Shown here piece by piece: positions 34,030 through 41,214 of a DNA stretch of 64,000 nt (the stretch's first letter is position 1; each line of letters starts with the position of its first letter). The DNA is taken from NCBI GenBank assembly GCA_029558535.1, contig JAKQEK010000317.1, positions 58,321-122,320 on the forward strand, written 5' to 3'. The position numbers were made by a program, and so were the translations under genes. The notes below the pieces were generated by a model. That model saw only the letters and a list, made by a program, of their open reading frames with translations. It did no database searches and was not told the DNA's origin. Origin of the DNA: Bacteroidota bacterium (GTDB lineage Bacteria; Bacteroidota; Bacteroidia; Bacteroidales; ML635J-15).

Positions 34030-34920
34030 ATGAGGAGAGTACTTGTAATATTAATAATTGGGGTTTTGGGATTTTTATTGCTTTCGTGTGGCGGTGGTGG
34101 AGCTTCGGGACCAGACTCAAGTCCTGTAATGTTTGGATTAGTTAATTCAACTAATTGGAGATCAGCAAATCCTAGAGCAGTTTTAACAGAAACAAGTCTT
34201 AAGGTTTATGGTACCTCGGCAAATGGACAAACAATTATCCTTAACATAAATTCAGGCGAGGTGGGAGAGTTCGTAGTAAGTGAGTTTAATGGTAACTACG
34301 CAGAATTTATTCCTAATATGAGTGCTGGAGCAACTCGTTATTCTACTTCTAATAGTGAAAATGGTCAAGGACTTATAAGAATTTCTTCAATAGATGAAGA
34401 ATCAAGAACAGTAAGCGGATCATTCAGCTTTAAGGCATATAGAGCAAGCGACAATACTTTTAAAACTGTTACAGATGGTAACTTTTCAAATGTTCCATAT
34501 CAGTTTTACAGTGTTACTGATACCAGTAGTTTCCAAAGCATATTTGTTTTCAGAGAATCAGATTATAATTGGACTACAGAAACGATAACGGCAGAGAGAA
34601 ATGATACTGCCATATTGATTATTGGCGAATGTAGCAGAACAGAAGCATGGCAAAGTGTTACATTATGGATGTCACCAACAATTAGTGCAGGTGTGCATTA
34701 TATTACTCCATCAGGTCCTGTTTACGCAAAATTCCAACAGGGGTTTTATGAATATCCTGCTGTAAATGGGTCAATAACAATTATCTCGAATAGTACAACA
34801 GAAAAGAAAATAAAAGGAACCTTTTTCTTTAATTATCTAGATAATGATAGTCAGACTCAGTCAATAACTGACGGACAGTTTGAGGTTCTTTATGAAGATT
34901 TAACTGAAGATATTCAATAA
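34030..34920 (+). CDS. Lipoprotein of unknown function
   Basis: A 296-aa lipoprotein. The signal peptide ends at LLLSC (Cys at about 20), followed by a GGGGASG linker, typical of surface-exported Bacteroidota lipoproteins. The mature part has two similar beta-rich halves (about 35-160 and 175-290). Each ends with a segment of the form I-x-G-[ST]-F-x-F...-[VI]-T-D-G-x-F (VSGSFSFKAYRASDNTFKT, IKGTFFFNYLDNDSQTQS), so it looks like an internal duplication. Similar tails occur in DUF6252-type lipoproteins. It stands alone with its own promoter. Confidence 0.75.
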   Translation: MRRVLVILIIGVLGFLLLSCGGGGASGPDSSPVMFGLVNSTNWRSANPRAVLTETSLKVYGTSANGQTIILNINSGEVGEFVVSEFNGNYAEFIPNMSAGATRYSTSNSENGQGLIRISSIDEESRTVSGSFSFKAYRASDNTFKTVTDGNFSNVPYQFYSVTDTSSFQSIFVFRESDYNWTTETITAERNDTAILIIGECSRTEAWQSVTLWMSPTISAGVHYITPSGPVYAKFQQGFYEYPAVNGSITIISNSTTEKKIKGTFFFNYLDNDSQTQSITDGQFEVLYEDLTEDIQ

Positions 34921-35163
34921 AGATATTTGGAGGTTTAATAAGTTTTCAGCTTAATGAAAAAGATATGTAATTTCTTATGATTCTACTGGATGAGAGCATT
35001 CATTCTATTTAGTAGCTTTTAATAATTCTAATTAAGATCGTTCTTCCTGACTTTTTTCACGTGTGAACAATATTTAATCATTGCTCAGCCTAATAATGCA
35101 CAATTGAATTTAATGCTGATTCCCCAAATGATTGTTTTTTAGTGGGAATAATTGTATTAATAA

Positions 35164-35196
35164 AAAAACAGCCACATAAACAATGTAGCTGTTTTT
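35164..35196. terminator. Terminator downstream of the first tandem lipoprotein gene
   Basis: AAAAACAGC (35164-35172) pairs with GCTGTTTTT (35188-35196), with ACAT/ATGT extending the stem across one mismatch. A- and T-rich flanks allow use from both sides. The 34921-35163 stretch to its left is AT-rich with nothing recognised. Confidence 0.75.
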
Positions 35197-35211
35197 AACT
35201 GCTAATATTTT

Positions 35212-35580
35212 TTATAAATCTAATTTATCAGCGCCTTCACATTCATAAAGAGCCATAATTGCTGCGAAAAATTCTTCGTAGAGTTTTTCCATTTCGGCTT
35301 TGTTCTCTTCTTCGAATTTCTTTAATTTATCATCAGCCTCTTCATCTTCTCCGTACTTTTTCTCCATTTCTTCTTCAAACTTGTCTAGCTCTTCAGCCAT
35401 AGCTTTGAGTTCTTCGATTTCCTTATCGTCAAGTTTTTTGTCTTCTGCAGCTTTTTTAGCTACTTCTGTGTACTTTTCGATTTTTTTCATCATTTTTTTA
35501 GCGTCAGCTTCAGGACCACCACAAGATGCGAGAGCAAGAACAAAAGCAGCTAAACTTAATAAAATAGCGATTTTTTTCAT
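35212..35580 (-). CDS. Small helical lipoprotein, tandem paralog 1
   Basis: A 122-aa lipoprotein. Signal peptide with lipobox LASC followed by GGPEADAKK. The mature part is almost wholly alpha-helical and charged (KKMMKKIEKYTEVAKKAAEDK, then EEIEELKAMAEELDKFEEEMEKKY-like heptads), a likely coiled coil. It ends in MALYECEGADKLDL, where one Cys is conserved among the paralogs. Nearly identical to the neighbour at 35722-36090 except around residues 72-90. Function unknown. Each copy has its own terminator, which suggests separate transcription. Confidence 0.75.
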   Translation of the reverse strand: MKKIAILLSLAAFVLALASCGGPEADAKKMMKKIEKYTEVAKKAAEDKKLDDKEIEELKAMAEELDKFEEEMEKKYGEDEEADDKLKKFEEENKAEMEKLYEEFFAAIMALYECEGADKLDL

Positions 35581-35672
35581 AATAGATTAATTTAAATTAG
35601 TAAAACTTTTATTTGATACAAAACTAAACATTTTTAATGTTTTTAAATTCTCTGGTTTATATATTTGGTAAA

Positions 35673-35706
35673 AAAAAAGCTACAATAAAAATACTGTAGC
35701 TTTTTT
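35673..35706. terminator. Terminator downstream of the second tandem lipoprotein gene
   Basis: Perfect 12-bp stem AAAAAAGCTACA (35673-35684) / TGTAGCTTTTTT (35695-35706) with a 10-base loop, 15 bp past the stop of the minus-strand gene. Confidence 0.85.
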
Positions 35707-35721
35707 AACTGCAATTATTTA

Positions 35722-36090
35722 TTAAAAATCTAATTTGTCAGCGCCTTCACATTCATAAAGAGCCATAATTGCTGTGAAAAATTCTTCGTAGAGTTTTTCC
35801 ATATCGGCTTTGTTCTCTTCTTCAAATTTTTTCATTTTTTCTTCAGCGTCTTTGTCATCTTTGTACTTATTCTCCATCTCTTCTTCAAACTTATCTAACT
35901 CTTCAGCCATAGCTTTGAGTTCTTCGATTTCTTTATCGTCAAGTTTTTTGTCTTCTGCAGCTTTCTTAGCTACTTCTGTGTACTTTTCGATTTTTTTCAT
36001 CATTTTTTTAGCGTCAGCTTCAGGACCACCACAAGATGCGAGAGCAAGAACGAAAGCAGCTAAACTTAATAAAATAGCGATTTTTTTCAT
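35722..36090 (-). CDS. Small helical lipoprotein, tandem paralog 2
   Basis: A 122-aa lipoprotein almost identical to paralog 1: same signal peptide, lipobox, first ~73 residues and C-terminus. Differences cluster in the middle (NKYKDDKDAEEKMKK against KKYGEDEEADDKLKK). The DNA is also nearly identical, so this is a recent tandem duplication. Predicted helical, anchored by lipid, possibly on the periplasmic face of a membrane. No function known. Confidence 0.75.
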   Translation of the reverse strand: MKKIAILLSLAAFVLALASCGGPEADAKKMMKKIEKYTEVAKKAAEDKKLDDKEIEELKAMAEELDKFEEEMENKYKDDKDAEEKMKKFEEENKADMEKLYEEFFTAIMALYECEGADKLDF

Positions 36091-36234
36091 AATTGATAAA
36101 ATTTAAGTTTATAAAATTATTTCATGTTGTAAATTAAAGTAATTTTTTTTAGAATAAAAAACATTTTTCATATAAAAAACATTTTTTTTTTCACAAGTTG
36201 TTGATATAAATATATTATAATTTGTAAATAACTA

Positions 36235-36594
36235 TTATTCAAGGTTTTCAGCACCTTCACAATCCCAAAGTAGCATAAGGGCATTAGTATATTCTTTTAT
36301 AATAGTTTTATTATTTTCCTCTTTCATATAATCTTGCATAAGCTTTTGGGACTCAGAATCATTTTCATATTTCTTATCCATTTCTTGCGAAAATTCATCA
36401 ATTTTAGAACTGATTTCATTTAGTTCTTCTATCTCTTTTTCATCAAGTACTTTATCTTTAGCTGCTTTAACAGCTATTTCAGTATACTCTTCAAACATTT
36501 GTAACATCTTTTTTTGGTCTTTCTTTGGACCACCACACGAAACGAGAGTGAAAATAAAAATTGCCAGACTAATTAATAACAGTAGATTTTTCAT
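36235..36594 (-). CDS. Small helical lipoprotein, tandem paralog 3 (diverged)
   Basis: A 119-aa lipoprotein with the same layout as the two neighbours but much more diverged: lipobox LVSCGGPKKDQKKM, helical body (EEYTEIAVKAAKDKVLDEKEIEELNEI, matching the TEVAKKAAEDKKLDDKEIEEL of the others), and the same C-terminal motif (LLWDCEGAENLE). It is probably the older copy from which the other two descend, or an early duplicate. No clear terminator follows. Confidence 0.72.
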   Translation of the reverse strand: MKNLLLLISLAIFIFTLVSCGGPKKDQKKMLQMFEEYTEIAVKAAKDKVLDEKEIEELNEISSKIDEFSQEMDKKYENDSESQKLMQDYMKEENNKTIIKEYTNALMLLWDCEGAENLE

Positions 36595-36655
36595 ATTAAA
36601 TTATTTTTAAAATACGGCTAAAGATACAAAATCGATTAGCATTTCACAATATTAT

Positions 36656-38326
36656 TTAATTAAATTTTGCTACAATAGGCATTCTTCTTCCAAAACCGAA
36701 GGATTTTGACGAAACTCTTAATATTGGGGGAGATTGATAACGCTTATATTCATTGGTATTCACCAATTTTAATACAAAATCGATTATATTTTTATTATAT
36801 TTTGTTATTTCTTCTATCTCTGCTGCATTCTTTTTCTGTTCAATATATGCAAATAGTATTTTATCAAGAATATTATATTCAGGTAGGCTGTCATTATCTT
36901 TTTGTCCTGGCCTTAATTCGGCTGATGGTGGTTTTGTGATTATATTTTTTGGTATGATATCATCAAGCTTAGTGTTAATATATTCAGCTAAAAGGTAAAC
37001 ATCTGTTTTATATAGATCTCCAAGAACGGATAATGCTCCGTTCATATCACCATATAAAGTAGTATAACCAACAGCAGCTTCACTTTTGTTCGAGGTGTTT
37101 AATACAATGTTTCCAAATTTATTAGAAAATGCCATTAAAATATTTCCTCTGATTCTTGCTTGAATGTTTTCTTCTGTAACGTCAGGTTGTTTATTTGCGA
37201 AGATTTCTGACAAATTATCAATATATTTTTGTCTGAGTTCTTCAATATTAATTATATGGTATTTCACATTACATCTTTTTGCCATTTCTACTGAATCGCT
37301 TATTGAGTGTTCACTTGAATATATTGTGGGCATAAGCAAAACATCAACCTTTTCGGGGCCAAGTGCCTGAACGGCAAGAGCTAAGCATACAGCAGAATCA
37401 ATACCTCCCGACAGTCCTAGAACTGCTTTTGAGAATCCTGATTTATAAAAATAATCTTTAATACCTGTTACTAAAGCCTTATTTATATTTTCAATACGAA
37501 GTTTTTCAGGAGATATATTTATGTTCTTTATTGGAGGCAACTCATTTAATTGATCAATATTAATAATCTTATAATCTTCTTCGAAATACTCACATTTTAA
37601 TACGGTGTTCCCTGCACTATTAATTACCATGCTTCCTCCGTCAAAAATAAGGTCGGTATTTGCTCCGGTTTGGTTAACATATATTATTGGCAATGAATAT
37701 TTTATGGCATTTTTAAATAGAATTTCCTGTCTGTGCGTTGCCTGATTGTAAGAATATGGTGATCCGGAAATGTTTATTACCATATCTGGTTTGTGTTTCT
37801 TTAAAATTTCCAATGGCGAGTTTTTATATAGCATTTCCCTGTCGAAATTTCCAAAAGTTCTTTGTTCATCCCAAAGGTCTTCGCAAATTGTTACAGCAAA
37901 TTTGTAGTTCTTAAATTCAATTATTTCAAATATATCATTAGGTTCAAAGTAACGATACTCGTCAAAAACATCATAAGTTGGCAAGAGAGTCTTATGAAGT
38001 AATTTTTTTATTTCTCCACCATAAAGAAAGGCTGCTGAATTATGAAGTTTTTTTCCTCTGTTATTTTGATTAATAGTTGGAAGACCAACTATAGCCGCAG
38101 TATTTTTTGTAAAAGAACAAATCTTGTTTAAGCTTTCATAACATTTATTAATAAAGTCTTTTTGCTCAAGCATGTCAAGTGGACTGTATCCACAAACAGA
38201 CAGTTCTGAAAAAACAATTAAATCAACATTACTTTGTTCGGCAGTCTTGATACAATCAATGATTTTTTTTGAATTTAGCTCTAAGTTCCCAATGTGATAA
38301 TTTAATTGAGCTAACGCGATTTTCAT
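36656..38326 (-). CDS. nadE: Glutamine-dependent NAD+ synthase
   Basis: A 556-aa two-domain enzyme making NAD+ from nicotinic acid adenine dinucleotide, ATP and glutamine. The N-terminal nitrilase-type glutaminase domain (about 1-270) has the triad Glu41 (VFSELSVCGY), Lys112 (LHKTLLPTYDV) and Cys148 (VTICEDLWD). The C-terminal NAD synthase domain (about 290-556) has the PP-loop SGGIDS (306-311), TSNKSEAAVGYTTLYGD and KPPSAELRPGQKD. Length and all key residues are normal. It follows the beta-barrel gene but is separated from it by a terminator, so it probably has its own promoter. Confidence 0.96.
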   Translation of the reverse strand: MKIALAQLNYHIGNLELNSKKIIDCIKTAEQSNVDLIVFSELSVCGYSPLDMLEQKDFINKCYESLNKICSFTKNTAAIVGLPTINQNNRGKKLHNSAAFLYGGEIKKLLHKTLLPTYDVFDEYRYFEPNDIFEIIEFKNYKFAVTICEDLWDEQRTFGNFDREMLYKNSPLEILKKHKPDMVINISGSPYSYNQATHRQEILFKNAIKYSLPIIYVNQTGANTDLIFDGGSMVINSAGNTVLKCEYFEEDYKIINIDQLNELPPIKNINISPEKLRIENINKALVTGIKDYFYKSGFSKAVLGLSGGIDSAVCLALAVQALGPEKVDVLLMPTIYSSEHSISDSVEMAKRCNVKYHIINIEELRQKYIDNLSEIFANKQPDVTEENIQARIRGNILMAFSNKFGNIVLNTSNKSEAAVGYTTLYGDMNGALSVLGDLYKTDVYLLAEYINTKLDDIIPKNIITKPPSAELRPGQKDNDSLPEYNILDKILFAYIEQKKNAAEIEEITKYNKNIIDFVLKLVNTNEYKRYQSPPILRVSSKSFGFGRRMPIVAKFN

Positions 38327-38342
38327 ATAAATAAGAATTAAA

Positions 38343-38370
38343 ACGCCCGACAGATCAAACGGTCGGGCGT
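38343..38370 (-). terminator. Strong terminator after the beta-barrel gene
   Basis: Perfect 9-bp GC-rich stem ACGCCCGAC (38343-38351) / GTCGGGCGT (38362-38370) with a 10-base loop. On the minus strand it is followed by TTTTAATT. It lies between the barrel gene and nadE, both on the minus strand. Confidence 0.85.
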
Positions 38371-38389
38371 ATATTATTGTTTGTTTGTT

Positions 38390-39079
38390 TTAAAATAAAA
38401 TACCAACTTTCAAATGGATGTCACTTAATGTAACCTTTGGATTTGATTTTGTATCTAAAGCAGCTGTTGAGAACACTTCAGTATTATCAACATCAAATAA
38501 TCCACCATTATATAAAACCTCGAATAAAATTCTTGTATTTCCCGACAAAGAATATTCAACTCCACCTCCAATATGCCAACCCATATTAAAGAGTTTTATT
38601 TCGTCACTAAGTAAAATATTTTCATCGCTTCCTATAGTGCCAAGAGTCTTTATATTAATTAATGGTGTAACTCCCGCTTTCAAAAAATAGGTCAAATAAC
38701 CAATTTCGTTAGTTTTACCTTTAAAACCGAAAGGAATAGCTAAATAGTTAAGACTATAGTTTATAACGCTTCCGGCAACAAGAGTATCATAAGCAGACCC
38801 TTCATCGGGTGTAACATTATAGGCTCCATGAACAAAATTTATATTACCACCTAATTTGTTAAATTGTATTCCTGTAGAAATAGCAAAATTGTCAATTAAA
38901 TTCATATCAATTAATGCTCCGAAATTATATCCTAATTTCATTCCATCAGTTGTAATAGTTTTACTATCTGTTCCCATCCATGACATTGTCGGACCAAAGA
39001 ATAAACCACCGGAAACTTTTTGAGCAAAAATATTTCCTGTTAAAATTAAAGCTATAATGCAAAAGATTATTTTTTTCAT
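38390..39079 (-). CDS. Outer-membrane beta-barrel protein (PorT/OmpW-like)
   Basis: A 229-aa protein with a signal peptide (to ~IFAQ) followed by alternating beta strands that fit an eight-stranded outer-membrane barrel. Seen: GLFFGPTMSWMG at the start, MKLGYNFGALID, ISTGIQFNKLGG, LNYLAIPFGFKGK, YFLKAGVTPLI, GWHIGGGVEYSL, RILFEVLYNGGL, and a final strand ending in aromatic Phe (LKVGILF). The pattern GVxFNxxG...LxYLxIPxxxK...P is that of the PorT-type 'outer membrane beta-barrel' family. Function unknown; some relatives assist T9SS. Confidence 0.8.
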   Translation of the reverse strand: MKKIIFCIIALILTGNIFAQKVSGGLFFGPTMSWMGTDSKTITTDGMKLGYNFGALIDMNLIDNFAISTGIQFNKLGGNINFVHGAYNVTPDEGSAYDTLVAGSVINYSLNYLAIPFGFKGKTNEIGYLTYFLKAGVTPLINIKTLGTIGSDENILLSDEIKLFNMGWHIGGGVEYSLSGNTRILFEVLYNGGLFDVDNTEVFSTAALDTKSNPKVTLSDIHLKVGILF

Positions 39080-39139
39080 ATCTTTAAGGTTTTAAATTAG
39101 TACTTTATATAACACAAAAATAATAATATTTTTTTTGTT

Positions 39140-40183
39140 ATGACAAAAATTACGAAGAATTTAATATATGTAGTAATTATTACTCTTTTGGTAGTAATAA
39201 GTGTTTTTGTAATCAGGCATTTTATTAATAAAAATCCACTTGATGTGGATGTGGCTGATATTGAATTGCAAGTAAAAATTGAAAGGTTTGATAAGGATTT
39301 ACAACATGTATTTGATGGAAATGCTTATGAGAATATAGAAGGGTTAAGTAAAAAGTATCAAGATTTTTTTGAGATTTATAATTATGATGTTATAAGCATT
39401 GGAGGACCGGAAAATGCTTCATATCTTACCTATTTAAGTACGTTTTTAACTGACTATTCAGTTACAGAGGCTACAAAGCAAGTTGAAAAAGTTTTTTCTG
39501 ATATGAGTGCAATTGAAGAGGAGCTCACAGATGGCTTTAAACACTTGGTTTATTACTATCCTGAGATTAAAGTGCCTCGTGTAGTGAGTTTTATTGCGGG
39601 TTTTAATCATTCAGTAATTTTAACCGAAAACTATATCGGAATAGGTCTTGATAAATATTTGGGTAGTGATTGTGAATTATATGAAATGCTGGAAATCCCT
39701 GAATTTGCAAGAGCTGAAATGGTGAAGGAGCAAATTCCGATTGATGTTATGTCTGCTTTTTACGAATCGGAATATCCATTTATTCCCAAATCTGAAAATT
39801 TAATGGAATATATGATTTATAATGGTCGTAAGCTATATTTTCTTGATGCTATGTTTCCAAAATTTGATGAAGCCAGAAAGAATAAATATTCAGATATTCA
39901 GCTTGAGTTCTGTAAGAGGTTCGAAAGAGATATGTGGACAAATATTATTGAGAAGAAATTGCTTTTTGCGACGGATTATCTAACAATACGTAAGTTTGTT
40001 GAGAGTGCTCCATTTACTTATGAATTTGGTCCGGATAGTCCACCCAGGGCGGTTAACTGGTTGGGGTGGCAAATTGTAAAGTCGTATATGTCCAATAATG
40101 ATGTGTCAATTCCAGAGTTGATGGAAGAAACTGATTATCAAAAAATTCTGAATCTGTCGGGATACGATCCAAAGTACAAATAA
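39140..40183 (+). CDS. gldB: GldB-like protein (gliding-motility family)
   Basis: A 347-aa protein matching GldB by its sequence blocks: VKIERFDKDL, FFEIYNYDVISIGGPEN, YYPEIKVPRVVSFIAGFN, ENYIGIGLDKYLGSDCELY, IPIDVMSAFYESEYPF, LENMIYNGRKLYFLDAMFP-like and PDSPPRAVNWLGWQIV. GldB is required for gliding in Flavobacterium, where it is a lipoprotein. Here the N-terminus (IYVVIITLLVVISVFVIRH) is a plain transmembrane anchor with no lipobox Cys. It is also widely kept in non-gliding Bacteroidota, so its role may not be motility alone. Divergent from the beta-barrel gene; convergent with the next gene. Confidence 0.82.
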   Translation: MTKITKNLIYVVIITLLVVISVFVIRHFINKNPLDVDVADIELQVKIERFDKDLQHVFDGNAYENIEGLSKKYQDFFEIYNYDVISIGGPENASYLTYLSTFLTDYSVTEATKQVEKVFSDMSAIEEELTDGFKHLVYYYPEIKVPRVVSFIAGFNHSVILTENYIGIGLDKYLGSDCELYEMLEIPEFARAEMVKEQIPIDVMSAFYESEYPFIPKSENLMEYMIYNGRKLYFLDAMFPKFDEARKNKYSDIQLEFCKRFERDMWTNIIEKKLLFATDYLTIRKFVESAPFTYEFGPDSPPRAVNWLGWQIVKSYMSNNDVSIPELMEETDYQKILNLSGYDPKYK

Positions 40184-40189
40184 AAACTA

Positions 40190-40723
40190 CTAATTACTTT
40201 GTTCCTGTTGTTTGTATTTTAAAGCTAAATGTGCCAGTAGGTTAGAGAATGTTTGCATTGCTTGCATTGTATCTTCCGAGATGCTTTGTCCCTTTATTCT
40301 GAGAAGCAATAAACTATACAATGCATCAATACAAATTTTTACATCATTAGCGTTTTCTTGTTTAGATAAGTTTTTAAATTCTTCAATATATGGTTTAGCC
40401 CAACGATATAGTTCTGCGTGTTTATATTCTTTGGTATTGTTAAGTAAACTTATGTGAAGCAGATTAATTTCATTAATCACAATTTCAATCTTACTTATAT
40501 CTCCACTTTTTTCTTTTTTTTCTGATTTTAAATCTAGTATAAAATCAGAATACCACTGTCTTATATTTGATTTTATCTTTTCGCTTACTTTATATTTATT
40601 TACAATTGAATTCTCGATTGTGTTAATATTGAAATCAGCAGCTCTAATTATATCCTGAATTTGTCTCAGATACAAAATGTATTCTATTATATTTTCTTTT
40701 TGTTTTTGTTGGGCAATTATCAT
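40190..40723 (-). CDS. DUF4924-family protein
   Basis: A 177-aa cytoplasmic, mostly helical protein. The opening MIIAQQKQKENIIEYILYLRQIQDIIRA and the pattern INLLHISLLNN...YKHAELYRWAKPYIEEFK match the DUF4924 family found throughout Bacteroidota. Function unknown. It overlaps the S4-domain gene by one base (stop/start ATGA-type junction at 40723), so the two are translationally coupled; this suggests an RNA- or ribosome-related role. Confidence 0.78.
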   Translation of the reverse strand: MIIAQQKQKENIIEYILYLRQIQDIIRAADFNINTIENSIVNKYKVSEKIKSNIRQWYSDFILDLKSEKKEKSGDISKIEIVINEINLLHISLLNNTKEYKHAELYRWAKPYIEEFKNLSKQENANDVKICIDALYSLLLLRIKGQSISEDTMQAMQTFSNLLAHLALKYKQQEQSN

Positions 40724-41112
40724 TACAATTCATTTTTAAATTTATCAATTTCTCTTCTATCCTTTTTTGTTGGTCGTCCCAAACCTTTTTCATGTTTGAC
40801 AAAAGCCAATTTACGATTGTTTTGTATTAGTACAAGCTTATCATACTCTTCTTGAGGAGTTATGTCGGTGATGTACTCTGTTGATAAAACAGCAGAAACC
40901 CTTTTATCTAAAATCCCGATTACTTTATATGACTTTATGATAGGGGGAGCTTTAATTTGAATTTTGTCGCCTACTTTAACGTTATATGATGGCTTGACGT
41001 AATTATCATTTATTAAGACATGAGAATGTTTACATTCATCTGTGGCAATACTTCGTGTCTTGTAAATTCTTACCGACCATAAATATTTATCTATTCTTAC
41101 AGCTGTGAGCAT
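40723..41112 (-). CDS. S4-domain RNA-binding protein (Hsp15-like)
   Basis: A 129-aa protein with one S4 domain (about 5-60, RIDKYLWSVRIYKTRSIATDECK...VLINDNYVKPSYNVKVGDKI) and a basic C-terminal tail (GLGRPTKKDRREIDKFKNEL). This is the layout of Hsp15 (HslR), which binds stalled 50S subunits with tRNA attached. The stretch GRPTKKDRREID is the usual C-terminal signature. It is first in a two-gene unit with DUF4924. Confidence 0.88.
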   Translation of the reverse strand: MLTAVRIDKYLWSVRIYKTRSIATDECKHSHVLINDNYVKPSYNVKVGDKIQIKAPPIIKSYKVIGILDKRVSAVLSTEYITDITPQEEYDKLVLIQNNRKLAFVKHEKGLGRPTKKDRREIDKFKNEL

Positions 41113-41214
41113 TGTTACAAGATGTGTTTGTAAAAAACTAAATTATTTTTTTTTTATTAAATATAATTATTTATTTTTAGGCAAAAATAATATTAACTAA
41201 ATATAATAACATAA

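Noticed and set aside
34921..35163. Search for a gene between the 296-aa lipoprotein and the tandem lipoproteins
   Set aside because: Both strands are full of stops and there is no structured element apart from the terminator at 35164.
35300..35590. Serine-rich plus-strand ORF opposite the first tandem lipoprotein
   Set aside because: It is the antisense shadow of a Lys/Glu-rich helical protein; the minus-strand frame has a signal peptide and lipobox. The same holds for 35810-36106.
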